Assembly (NCBI RefSeq): GCF_001659605.2
Contig: NC_035164.2
Location: forward strand, 16,082,295-16,146,294
Source of the DNA: Manihot esculenta
Lineage: Eukaryota; Streptophyta; Magnoliopsida; Malpighiales; Euphorbiaceae
Reading direction: 5' to 3'
Length of the DNA stretch: 64,000 nt
Below, in pieces: positions 20,663-31,893 of the stretch (position 1 is the first letter of the stretch; every line of letters starts with the position of its first letter). A program made the position numbers and the translations under genes. Under the pieces are notes generated by a model, which saw only the letters and a program-made list of their open reading frames with translations, had not been told where the DNA came from and searched no databases.

Positions 20663-21571
20663 TTCTACCCCCCTTACAAAAACATTCGTCCCCGAATGTT
20701 AAAACAACAAACACAAGCATGCAAGCAAGCAAGCGAATCCTAAAGCTTCTCTCCAAAGAGAGACACCAAACGCTGGAGTAAGAACTCCCAGGTTCCTAAA
20801 CTCCACGAGCTTCTGCTGCGCTACTCTGATCCTTCTCTGCTCTTACTCTTCTCTTCTCACTTACTAACCCAAAACTAACTCTAACTCTCACAGGTAGTAC
20901 CCGAATTTCCGATCTACCTGGGAAAACAAACAGCTCCTACTAGCTGTCCCAATAGATCATCCATCCTTCATGGGAATACCTGCCCTTGGTAGTGACCTTG
21001 TTTAACTGCTTACAGTCGTTACAAAGTCTCACGGATTCATCCTTCGTTTCCCACAACCATACTGGAGCAATCCAGAGTGAGGTACTAGGTCGGACAAAAC
21101 CCCTTGTCTACCAAGTCTCGCCTCTACTCTACTGCTACCTCTCTCTATGCAGGCGCCATCCTATAGGGAAGGGTAGAATTGGTTCTGCATCCAGACACCA
21201 CTCCTACACCAAACTCTAACTCCCTGACAGATGGTAAACCTGACAACTCGCCTGGGAAGACATCTAAGAACTCTCTCTAACAACTGGCACTGAGGCTGGT
21301 TCCCGACCCAACTACTAACTCTCCAGCGAGAACTAGAATCCTCTGACAACCCCTCCTACGCACCCTATGAGCCTGACAGGCTGACATCAAACTTCTAGGC
21401 AACCTACACTGTCCCCTCAAAAGACTATCTCTGACCCATCCGTCCTCTGAACCTGGCCACCTAGTCTCTACGGACCAAAGTAGTACCACAAGTAGAAACC
21501 CAATCCATCCCTCGATTGACGTCCGGACAGCCAAGTCCAAGACCTCAAAATCGGGTGGATGGATTCTACCC
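20663..21571 (-). pseudogene. Decayed protease/RT remnant, first interior
   Basis: Between gag and the PPT. On the minus strand it follows the autonomous pol from the ELPG linker into the first part of RT, then stops abruptly near the LNK/DLRSG region, with many stops. It contains no RT active site, RNase H or integrase. It shows the family arose by deletion from a complete gypsy relative. The copy at 25209-26117 is equivalent. Confidence 0.7.
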
Positions 21572-22513
21572 TCAGCTGACACCTGAACTGAACCGGCAGA
21601 CTAACTCTGCCTCAGATGGATCACACTTGGGTCCACTGACCCTGAGAGAACACTCTAGCCTAGAAGTTATCAACCCAACCCCTCGACGACTCATTAGAGT
21701 AACTAAGGAAAGAGAAACACCAAGGTTCACAAAAGCATGCACATCAGAACATCTAAAAGTGAGCATACCTGGCACCACTGTGTTCGATGTGTCTGCCCCT
21801 TGCTGAGCTTGGGTGAAGATCCGAGCTGGAGCTGACGGACCTTCTCCACGGGAACCTGAAGAATGAGGGGCTGACCCTCTTCCTCTGCCTCGACTACTAA
21901 CCTGAAACACGGCTGGAGCTGCTGGCTGGAACTGAGCCAACCTGGGCACAGTGGGACACTCACGTGCTATGTGCCCCTCCTGTCCGCACCTGAAACAAGC
22001 TGTCGTCCCTACTCGACAGACTCCTTTGTGCGGCCTTCCGCACCTCATGCATCTTGGACTGCCTGAGCCAGAGCTTGAGCCACCAAAACCCAAACTAGCC
22101 ATCAAATTCTGCCAAAACTTCTTCTGCGACTTCCTGAGACCTCTCTTCCATTTCTTACCTCTCGTGGCAGCTGTACTCAGAGTGGAGGGATCAATCCCTC
22201 CTGAACCCGAGATTCTAGAATCCTGGGTCTGAGCATCTTCCTGAGAATCTCCCATGCCTTCTCCAAACATAGCCACATCCAAACTCATATCTCTCCTCTG
22301 AACATCCATCTCAGGCTCTCTCATACTAGCTGACATCCTCCTTAGATCCATACCTTCTCTGCTTGCATCAAAAGACCTCCTAGGGTCCCTTGATGTCCTC
22401 CATCTACTGACTCCCCACGACTGCGCTCTCGGCAGGGTAGGGGGAAAGGTGTCCATACCTTCCCTCTCTGACGGAACTCCTGTCGATTCCACAGATCGAC
22501 GAGGACCCCACAT
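21572..22513 (-). CDS. Capsid-less Gag-derived protein, copy 1
   Basis: 313 residues starting MWGPRRSVESTGVPSEREG, aligned to the autonomous Gag start MRGTRRSARLTGVPP. After the acidic EGMGDSQEDAQTQ segment it jumps to STAATRGKKWKRGLRKSQKK, so about 280 residues including the Tyr/Pro stretch and the whole capsid domain are absent. It keeps CMRCGRPHKGVC, the CCHC knuckle CFRCGQEGHIAREC and the RGRGRG stretch, then enters a protease remnant where DPGASHSFV has become NLGVSLSLV, losing the catalytic Asp. Such a product could bind nucleic acid but not form a normal particle alone. Whether it is translated is unknown. The frame opens 72 nt upstream, but the aligned Met is preferred. Confidence 0.75.
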   Translation of the reverse strand: MWGPRRSVESTGVPSEREGMDTFPPTLPRAQSWGVSRWRTSRDPRRSFDASREGMDLRRMSASMREPEMDVQRRDMSLDVAMFGEGMGDSQEDAQTQDSRISGSGGIDPSTLSTAATRGKKWKRGLRKSQKKFWQNLMASLGFGGSSSGSGSPRCMRCGRPHKGVCRVGTTACFRCGQEGHIARECPTVPRLAQFQPAAPAVFQVSSRGRGRGSAPHSSGSRGEGPSAPARIFTQAQQGADTSNTVVPGMLTFRCSDVHAFVNLGVSLSLVTLMSRRGVGLITSRLECSLRVSGPKCDPSEAELVCRFSSGVS

Positions 22514-22829
22514 CCTGACTCCTCTGAAGCACACACACAAGCATGCAAACAACATCAGCATCATACGGTCCATGTGGAAACACATGAACCTACATCATAC
22601 ATACATAGCATACATAACATGTCATACATCATAGCATTTATGCACATGCATGAAATCATGGCATATCACATCATCATAGCAAGACAGGACTCGACATCCT
22701 ATCCTAGTGGACATGATTCTTCCTATTGTGCTTGCCCTTCTATGACATCTAAACCAACCTCTTTCCGATGTGGGATATCTCTAATCCTTGAGCATCTTTG
22801 CTCAACACACCGTACTTATGAGGCCCAAA

Positions 22830-22841
22830 GCTCTGATACCA
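22830..22841 (-). other. Primer binding site, first interior
   Basis: Complement reads TGGTATCAGAGC, three bases from the middle LTR. Identical to the autonomous element's site. Confidence 0.85.
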
Positions 22842-22844
22842 TTC

Positions 22845-25208
22845 TGTAACAGCCCGGAAACCGATACCCCTCTGTAACGGCCCGAACCGCCACCGGCGCT
22901 AGGATCCAGATCGGCTTAAGGCCGCCGGGACCCGTAGCAAGCCAAACATACATACTAATACCTGGTCAAATCCCATACATGATTAAAACTGAACCATAAA
23001 AACATGAAAATTGAACATCTGATGAACCCAAACCTGACCTGTGCATGTATCCTGACATGAAACATACATCATAAAATCATAAAACCTCCACTGGAGTCCT
23101 CATCATATACTCCAATGGGGTAACATTACATGCCTCAAGTTTGGTTCTCAACTCAACATAAAAACATTACATAACCATGCATCAACAGGGACTAACCAGT
23201 CTGTAGGGCCAAGCACAACTAATCCATAAACATTAACTCTACTATCAGTTACATACATCATCTCAAATTACATTACATCAACTTATATTACATGTCCACT
23301 TCTAAAACTACTAAACATAAACATAATCTAAGCTATTACAACATGCATATCTTAACCTTGACTTTACCCTGCAGCCTCTGGACTCTGACTTAAACCTGCA
23401 ACACTGGGGTTAGGGGAAAGGGGTGAGCTAAAAAGCCCAGTGAGTAGAAATAGCGAAAATAGTTCATTAATTACATGCTTTCATGAAATGCGTCATAACA
23501 CAAGTAAATCACATCACTTTGTCCGTCTCGGGGCTCATGCAGATAACTATTCCCCACGGAGTGTTTTTAGAGAGTTCCTTTGAATTGCTAGCATCTTTAC
23601 TCTCAAGGATCGGACATGACCCCAAAAATCCCTCTGTCGGTGCCCGGCTCCCCCAAAGGAGCTCACACAGGACTTTCACATACATGACGGGGTACCTAGT
23701 CCACAGAGAGCTCACAGTGACTTTCCTATATGTACTTGTCCGGCTCTCAAAGGACTTACCCAAGACTCAATGACAGATATGGGCTATTGGAGTCGCCTTG
23801 GTCCAAACCTACCTCAACATCAACATGAAATAATGCAATACAACATATTCGTGAACTAGTGCAGTCAACCTACTATACATAATTATGATGCATGAACATG
23901 CTTTAGGCATTAGATTTTGTGCATAAAATATTAAGTTTAGTTCTACTCACCTCCTGGCAGACGCCGACTGACTCTGCACCTGCTAGCACTAATGGCCTCC
24001 TCGGTCTCTCGGGTCCGATCCTACACAGGTGGACTCGAATGAGGTGCCAAACATACTCTAACAACTCATAAACATACTCCCCAAAAACCCTCTAAAACAT
24101 CACTTAAACATGCATAGGAAACACCCAAGAAACGGCTGGACAGGGCACTTTCGGCGGCACCTTCGGCGGCCGAAAGTCCCCTCCAGAGACGAAACTCGGG
24201 CAGGTTCGGCGGCACCTTCGGCGGCCGAAACCTCAGGACAGAAACGAAAGTCCCTCCTTCGGGGGCACATTCGGCAGCCTAAAGACTGCCTCCCATGCAG
24301 GTTCGGCGGCCGAAACTCCTTTCGGCGGCCGAACCTGGTCCCCTCTGGACGACAGGTCCGATTCTGCCAAGCCAAAAACCAAACTCAAATACCCCAAATC
24401 CTCTCCCAAACATGCATACGCACTCCCACAAGCATAAAGGAGCATAAACTAACATAAACTCCTCAACACAAACATCACATAACATACATTGGGTATAAAA
24501 CCCACATAAACCTTAAACATGCATATCTACCCAAACTCAACCATCAAACTCTATAAAACTTACTTAAAACTTCATGAAAACACTAGGGAAGCAAGGATCT
24601 ACACTTACCTCTTGAAGATCGAGGGCTGGTGTGACCCCTAACTCGGAGGTGTGGAGAATCCAAGCTCCAAAAGCTCCAAGCTCCCAAAACTCCTTTTAAG
24701 CTTTAAATCTTCAAACACAAGGGTAGAAATCATGAAAAACTTGAGAGATGGGTAGAGAAAACATGAAAACGACCAAAGGAAGGTATAAACTCACCTGAGC
24801 TCGAGAATGGGGAGAAAACTCTCCCATTTCCGATCTGAGGGCCCTTTATAGGTGGCCTGGTCGAAGACCTTCGGCAGCCTAACGTGCCCCCTAAACTCAT
24901 GCATGTTCGGCGGCCGAACTTGACTTTCGGCGGCCGAACCTTGGCTCGTTTAAACAAGACTTTCGGAGGCCAAAGGCGCTCCCGAAGCCTTTCCATGTTC
25001 GGCGGCCGAACTTCACTTTCGGCGGCCGAACCTGGCAAACGCCTCCTTGGTCTTTTCTTTTCAAAACTCAATTCTTTTTCATTTAAAACCATGAAATCAT
25101 GTGAAAAACATTTTAGAAAACACATTTTACCCCTTCTAGAGAGATCCAACACCCTAGATTCCGCCGGAAGGCAAGAATCCCGATGCCGGATTCTAGCCGG
25201 GTATTACA
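22845..25208 (-). repeat. Non-autonomous gypsy middle LTR (mosaic)
   Basis: 2364 bp, shared by both interiors. Left of about 23840 it carries the alleles of the right LTR; right of about 23982 it carries those of the left LTR, including the 10-bp deletion. One private change (ACATGAAAACG near 24763). Confidence 0.92.
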
Positions 25209-26117
25209 TTCTACCCCCCTTACAAAAACATTCGTCCCCGAATGTTAAAACAACAAACACAAGCATGCAAGCAAGCAAGCGAATCCTAAAGCTTCTCTCC
25301 AAAGAGAGACACCAAACGCTGGAGTAAGAACTCCCAGGTTCCTAAACTCCACGAGCTTCTGCTGCGCTACTCTGATCCTTCTCTGCTCTTACTCTTCTCT
25401 TCTCACTTACTAACCCAAAACTAACTCTAACTCTCACAGGTAGTACCCGAATTTCCGATCTACCTGGGAAAACAAACAGCTCCTACTAGCTGTCCCAATA
25501 GATCATCCATCCTTCATGGGAATACCTGCCCTTGGTAGTGACCTTGTTTAACTGCTTACAGTCGTTACAAAGTCTCACGGATTCATCCTTCGTTTCCCAC
25601 AACCATACTGGAGCAATCCAGAGTGAGGTACTAGGTCGGACAAAACCCCTTGTCTACCAAGTCTCGCCTCTACTCTACTGCTACCTCTCTCTATGCAGGC
25701 GCCATCCTATAGGGAAGGGTAGAATTGGTTCTGCATCCAGACACCACTCCTACACCAAACTCTAACTCCCTGACAGATGGTAAACCTGACAACTCGCCTG
25801 GGAAGACATCTAAGAACTCTCTCTAACAACTGGCACTGAGGCTGGTTCCCGACCCAACTACTAACTCTCCAGCGAGAACTAGAATCCTCTGACAACCCCT
25901 CCTACGCACCCTATGAGCCTGACAGGCTGACATCAAACTTCTAGGCAACCTACACTGTCCCCTCAAAAGACTATCTCTGACCCATCCGTCCTCTGAACCT
26001 GGCCACCTAGTCTCTACGGACCAAAGTAGTACCACAAGTAGAAACCCAATCCATCCCTCGATTGACGTCCGGACAGCCAAGTCCAAGACCTCAAAATCGG
26101 GTGGATGGATTCTACCC
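25209..26117 (-). pseudogene. Decayed protease/RT remnant, second interior
   Basis: Equivalent to 20663-21571, offset by 4546 bp. No active-site motif survives. Confidence 0.7.
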
Positions 26118-27059
26118 TCAGCTGACACCTGAACTGAACCGGCAGACTAACTCTGCCTCAGATGGATCACACTTGGGTCCACTGACCCTGAGAGAACACT
26201 CTAGCCTAGAAGTTATCAACCCAACCCCTCGACGACTCATTAGAGTAACTAAGGAAAGAGAAACACCAAGGTTCACAAAAGCATGCACATCAGAACATCT
26301 AAAAGTGAGCATACCTGGCACCACTGTGTTCGATGTGTCTGCCCCTTGCTGAGCTTGGGTGAAGATCCGAGCTGGAGCTGACGGACCTTCTCCACGGGAA
26401 CCTGAAGAATGAGGGGCTGACCCTCTTCCTCTGCCTCGACTACTAACCTGAAACACGGCTGGAGCTGCTGGCTGGAACTGAGCCAACCTGGGCACAGTGG
26501 GACACTCACGTGCTATGTGCCCCTCCTGTCCGCACCTGAAACAAGCTGTCGTCCCTACTCGACAGACTCCTTTGTGCGGCCTTCCGCACCTCATGCATCT
26601 TGGACTGCCTGAGCCAGAGCTTGAGCCACCAAAACCCAAACTAGCCATCAAATTCTGCCAAAACTTCTTCTGCGACTTCCTGAGACCTCTCTTCCATTTC
26701 TTACCTCTCGTGGCAGCTGTACTCAGAGTGGAGGGATCAATCCCTCCTGAACCCGAGATTCTAGAATCCTGGGTCTGAGCATCTTCCTGAGAATCTCCCA
26801 TGCCTTCTCCAAACATAGCCACATCCAAACTCATATCTCTCCTCTGAACATCCATCTCAGGCTCTCTCATACTAGCTGACATCCTCCTTAGATCCATACC
26901 TTCTCTGCTTGCATCAAAAGACCTCCTAGGGTCCCTTGATGTCCTCCATCTACTGACTCCCCACGACTGCGCTCTCGGCAAGGTAGGGGGAAAGGTGTCC
27001 ATACCTTCCCTCTCTGACGGAACTCCTGTCGATTCCACAGATCGACGAGGACCCCACAT
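26118..27059 (-). CDS. Capsid-less Gag-derived protein, copy 2
   Basis: Same 313-residue protein as at 21572-22513, encoded in the second interior. The two interiors differ by very few bases (one seen near 26980, CAAGGTAG against CAGGGTAG, synonymous). It comes from duplication of the interior by LTR recombination rather than a separate insertion. Confidence 0.75.
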   Translation of the reverse strand: MWGPRRSVESTGVPSEREGMDTFPPTLPRAQSWGVSRWRTSRDPRRSFDASREGMDLRRMSASMREPEMDVQRRDMSLDVAMFGEGMGDSQEDAQTQDSRISGSGGIDPSTLSTAATRGKKWKRGLRKSQKKFWQNLMASLGFGGSSSGSGSPRCMRCGRPHKGVCRVGTTACFRCGQEGHIARECPTVPRLAQFQPAAPAVFQVSSRGRGRGSAPHSSGSRGEGPSAPARIFTQAQQGADTSNTVVPGMLTFRCSDVHAFVNLGVSLSLVTLMSRRGVGLITSRLECSLRVSGPKCDPSEAELVCRFSSGVS

Positions 27060-27375
27060 CCTGACTCCTCTGAAGCACACACACAAGCATGCAAACAACA
27101 TCAGCATCATACGGTCCATGTGGAAACACATGAACCTACATCATACATACATAGCATACATAACATGTCATACATCATAGCATTTATGCACATGCATGAA
27201 ATCATGGCATATCACATCATCATAGCAAGACAGGACTCGACATCCTATCCTAGTGGACATGATTCTTCCTATTGTGCTTGCCCTTCTATGACATCTAAAC
27301 CAACCTCTTTCCGATGTGGGATATCTCTAATCCTTGAGCATCTTTGCTCAACACACCGTACTTATGAGGCCCAAA

Positions 27376-27387
27376 GCTCTGATACCA
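27376..27387 (-). other. Primer binding site, second interior
   Basis: Complement reads TGGTATCAGAGC, three bases from the right LTR. Confidence 0.85.
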
Positions 27388-27390
27388 TTC

Positions 27391-29764
27391 TGTAACAGCC
27401 CGGAAACCGATACCCCTCTGTAACGGCCCGAACCGCCACCGGCGCTAGGATCCAGATCGGCTTAAGGCCGCCGGGACCCGTAGCAAGCCAAACATACATA
27501 CTAATACCTGGTCAAATCCCATACATGATTAAAACTGAACCATAAAAACATGAAAATTGAACATCTGATGAACCCAAACCTGACCTGTGCATGTATCCTG
27601 ACATGAAACATACATCATAAAATCATAAAACCTCCACTGGAGTCCTCATCATATACTCCAATGGGGTAACATTACATGCCTCAAGTTTGGTTCTCAACTC
27701 AACATAAAAACATTACATAACCATGCATCAACAGGGACTAACCAGTCTGTAGGGCCAAGCACAACTAATCCATAAACATTAACTCTACTATCAGTTACAT
27801 ACATCATCTCAAATTACATTACATCAACTTATATTACATGTCCACTTCTAAAACTACTAAACATAAACATAATCTAAGCTATTACAACATGCATATCTTA
27901 ACCTTGACTTTACCCTGCAGCCTCTGGACTCTGACTTAAACCTGCAACACTGGGGTTAGGGGAAAGGGGTGAGCTAAAAAGCCCAGTGAGTAGAAATAGC
28001 GAAAATAGTTCATTAATTACATGCTTTCATGAAATGCGTCATAACACAAGTAAATCACATCACTTTGTCCGTCTCGGGGCTCATGCAGATAACTATTCCC
28101 CACGGAGTGTTTTTAGAGAGTTCCTTTGAATTGCTAGCATCTTTACTCTCAAGGATCGGACATGACCCCAAAAATCCCTCTGTCGGTGCCCGGCTCCCCC
28201 AAAGGAGCTCACACAGGACTTTCACATACATGACGGGGTACCTAGTCCACAGAGAGCTCACAGTGACTTTCCTATATGTACTTGTCCGGCTCTCAAAGGA
28301 CTTACCCAAGACTCAATGACAGATATGGGCTATTGGAGTCGCCTTGGTCCAAACCTACCTCAACATCAACATGAAATAATGCAATACAACATATTCGTGA
28401 ACTAGTGCAGTCAACCTACTATACATAATTATGATGCATGAACATGCTTTAGGCATTAGATTTTGTGCATAAAATATTAAGTTTAGTTCTACTCACCTCC
28501 TGGCAGACGCCGACTGACTCTGCACCTACTAGCACTAATGGCCTCCTCGGTCTCTCGGGTCCGATCCTACACAGGTGGACTCGAATGAGGTGCCAAACAT
28601 ACTCTAACAACTCATAAACATACTCCCCAAAAACCCTCTAAAACATCACTTAAACATGCATAGGAAACACCCAAGAAACGGCTGGACAGGGCACTTTCGG
28701 CGGCACCTTCGGCGGCCGAAAGTCCCCTCCAGAGACGAAACTCGGGCAGGTTCGGCGGCACCTTCGGCGGCCGAAACCTCAGGACAGAAACGAAAGTCCC
28801 TCCTTCGGGGGCACATTCGGCAGCCTAAAGACTGCCTCCCATGCAGGTTCGGCGGCCGAAACTCCTTTCGGCGGCCGAACCTGGTCCCCTCTGGACGACA
28901 GGTCCGATTCTGCCAAGCCAAAAACCAAACTCAAATACCCCAAATCCTCACATACTCTCTCCCAAACATGCATACGCACTCCCACAAGCATAAAGGAGCA
29001 TAAACTAACATAAACTCCTCAACACAAACATCACATAACATACATTGGGTATAAAACCCACATAAACCTTAAACATGCATATCTACCCAAACTCAACCAT
29101 CAAACTCTATAAAACTTACTTAAAACTTCATGAAAACACTAGGGAAGCAAGGATCTACACTTACCTCTTGAAGATCGAGGGCTGGTGTGACCCCTAACTC
29201 GGAGGTGTGGAGAATCCAAGCTCCAAAAGCTCCAAGCTCCCAAAACTCCTTTTAAGCTTTAAATCTTCAAACACAAGGGTAGAAATCATGAAAAACTTGA
29301 GAGATGGGTAGAGAAAACACGAAAACGACCAAAGGAAGGTATAAACTCACCTGAGCTCGAGAATGGGGAGAAAACTCTCCCATTTCCGATCTGAGGGCCC
29401 TTTATAGGTGGCCTGGTCGAAGACCTTCGGCAGCCTAACGTGCCCCCTAAACTCATGCATGTTCGGCGGCCGAACTTGACTTTCGGCGGCCGAACCTTGG
29501 CTCGTTTAAACAAGACTTTCGGAGGCCAAAGGCGCTCCCGAAGCCTTTCCATGTTCGGCGGCCGAACTTCACTTTCGGCGGCCGAACCTGGCAAACGCCT
29601 CCTTGGTCTTTTCTTTTCAAAACTCAATTCTTTTTCATTTAAAACCATGAAATCATGTGAAAAACATTTTAGAAAACACATTTTACCCCTTCTAGAGAGA
29701 TCCAACACCCTAGATTCCGCCGGAAGGCAAGAATCCCGATGCCGGATTCTAGCCGGGTATTACA
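27391..29764 (-). repeat. Non-autonomous gypsy 5' LTR (right)
   Basis: 2374 bp, 10 bp longer than the other two because it retains ACATACTCTC near 28950, as in the plus-strand relative at 51012. TATA complement at 29400-29407. Confidence 0.92.
29400..29407 (-). promoter_or_regulatory. LTR TATA box of array 5' LTR
   Basis: Minus-strand CTATAAAG at the same place in the LTR as in the plus-strand copy. It would drive transcription leftward through both interiors. Confidence 0.6.
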
Positions 29765-31784
29765 AAAGCCCCCCCAATGGGTGGCATAACAAGAGTTGAG
29801 TTGGCTAAACATGGACATCAATAACATTAAGATCATGTTTCAAAAGGGATTACATTAAACTATGGTCAAGCACACTTCTATCCTCAATATCATTACATTA
29901 CATATCTATACATCATTATACAATCTGTCATGTCCACTATCTAACTATTACATACATAAGACTTCATTACTCTTCTTGACTTCTCTGTCTAACCCGTACC
30001 TGCAAACCTGGGGAATTTGGGAGAGGGGTGAGCTACTAGAGCCCAGTGAGCAGAATAGTAAAGCATTTAAAACATATAATAACATGAAATGCATCACATC
30101 ACAACTAATCATATCAAGGATGAACTTATCACCATTTAGCCCTCTACATACTCCAATCATGCCAGGGGCGTAGTGCAGGCCACACCTGGTCTTTCTCTTA
30201 TACATAACATAACATAACATACATATTCCATAGTGCCGGGGGCGTAGTGCAGGCCACATCCGGTCTTTCTCTTACATAGTGCCAGGGGCGTAGTGCAGGC
30301 CACATCTGGACTTCCATATCATATCATCATGTCATAACATATGAGGGCTAACGGATCATTCAACATTCATCCACATCAACAACATATTATGCAATGCAAC
30401 ATATTCGTGATTTCTAATGCATACAACCTAAAATATCACATGGCATCCGTGGTGCATGAACATGCTCAAAACTGATTTATTTAAAAGCATAAGAGTCATT
30501 CCACTCACCTCTGGCTAGCTCTGACACTGACTGAAGCAGCTGACTCACTGCTAGGGTCCTCGGTTCCTCGGGTCCAAACCTACACAGGTGGACTCAAATG
30601 AGGGACCAACATACTAGAACATAACTCTAAAACATCCCCCAAAAACCCCCCCAAAACATCTCAAAACATCCATGCAAGAACATGCAAATGAAGGCTGGAC
30701 AGGGCAGGTTCGGCGGCACCTTCGGAGGCCGAAAGTCCCTCCAGAGCCGAAACCCAGGCAGGTTCGGCGGCACCTTCGGCGGCCGAAAGTCCCAGACAGA
30801 GACGAAAGTCTCTTTTCGGGGGCAACTTCGGCAGCCGAAAGGCCTGCCTCCCCAGCCATGTTCGGCGGCCGAAAGTTCCTTCGGCTGCCGAACCTGGTTT
30901 CTGCCAAAGGGCAGAAACTCGGCTCCTTCAAGCACATTTGCCTCCAAAACTTCCAATCATGCATTTAGCTCAACCAAAACACGCAAATATACATACATTG
31001 GCTCCTAGGGGCTTCAAACTAACTTAAACCCCAACTACAACACACAACAGCAACACAAATCCAACATATATTGTTCAAAACATAACATTAACTCAAAAAC
31101 CTAACTATGAGCTAAACATGCATTCTACCCCATAGATCTTGCATAAAACTTACTTTAAACATGAAATGGGCTTAAGATCGGCTCTTACCTCTTGAAGATC
31201 GAGGGAGAGACGTCCTAAACTCGGAGGTGGGAGATTTTGAGTTCTTGAACCTCAAAGCTCCAAAACTTGCTTTAAACTCGAAAATCTTCAAAACAACGTT
31301 AAAACAAATAAAAAACTTGAAGGATCTAGAGGAAAAACATCAAAGATCGGTGAGGGACGGCGGAGAGCTCACCTTGGCCGAAAATGGGAAAAAGCTCGCC
31401 CGTTTTCGGCTAAGGGACCCTTTTATAGTGGCTGTCCAGGCCACGTTCGGGGGCCGAATGTGCCTCCGCATGCATGCCATGTTCGGCGGCCGAACTTGAG
31501 GTTCGGCGGCCGAACCTGGACTTCCCTCACTTATGCCTTCGGAGGCCTAAGGCTCACCCGAAACACATGCATGTTCGGCGGCCGAACTTTGAGTTTCGGC
31601 GGCCGAACCTGAGCTTTCCTCCAAGGTTGTTTTTATTCAAAAACTCATTTCCTCTTTACTTAAAATCATCAAAAAAATTAAAACATTTCATGAAAACATG
31701 ATTTTACCCCTCTAGAGATCTCCGACATCCGAGATTCCACCGGACGGTTGGAATTCTGATACTGGAGTCTAGCCGGGTATTACA
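29765..31784 (-). repeat. Gypsy 3' LTR, proximal fragment
   Basis: The remaining 2.0 kb of the split 3' LTR, resuming with AAAGC (29765-29769) and a 7-C run, and continuing colinearly with 37351-39393. It ends TATTACA at 31784, next to the C-rich PPT complement. Confidence 0.92.
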
Positions 31785-31893
31785 TTCTCCCCCCCTTAAG
31801 AACATTCGTCCCTGAATGTTCCTCAACTAGCACATAGCATGGCATACATCATATCATACACATATAACACATGAAACATATAAGAAACTAACC

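Larger units (their letters stand above)
18299..29764 (-). mobile_element. Non-autonomous gypsy array: three LTRs, two interiors
   Basis: Inserted in the 3' LTR of the larger gypsy, with target duplication AAAGC at 18294-18298 and 29765-29769. Order left to right: LTR 18299-20662, interior 20663-22844, LTR 22845-25208, interior 25209-27390, LTR 27391-29764. The unit repeats at exactly 4546 bp. Each interior (2182 bp) has a PPT complement, a capsid-less gag, a short decayed piece of RT and a PBS complement. Only a handful of differences separate the units. One outer pair of target duplications shows the array arose after a single insertion, by LTR-LTR unequal exchange. Confidence 0.92.
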
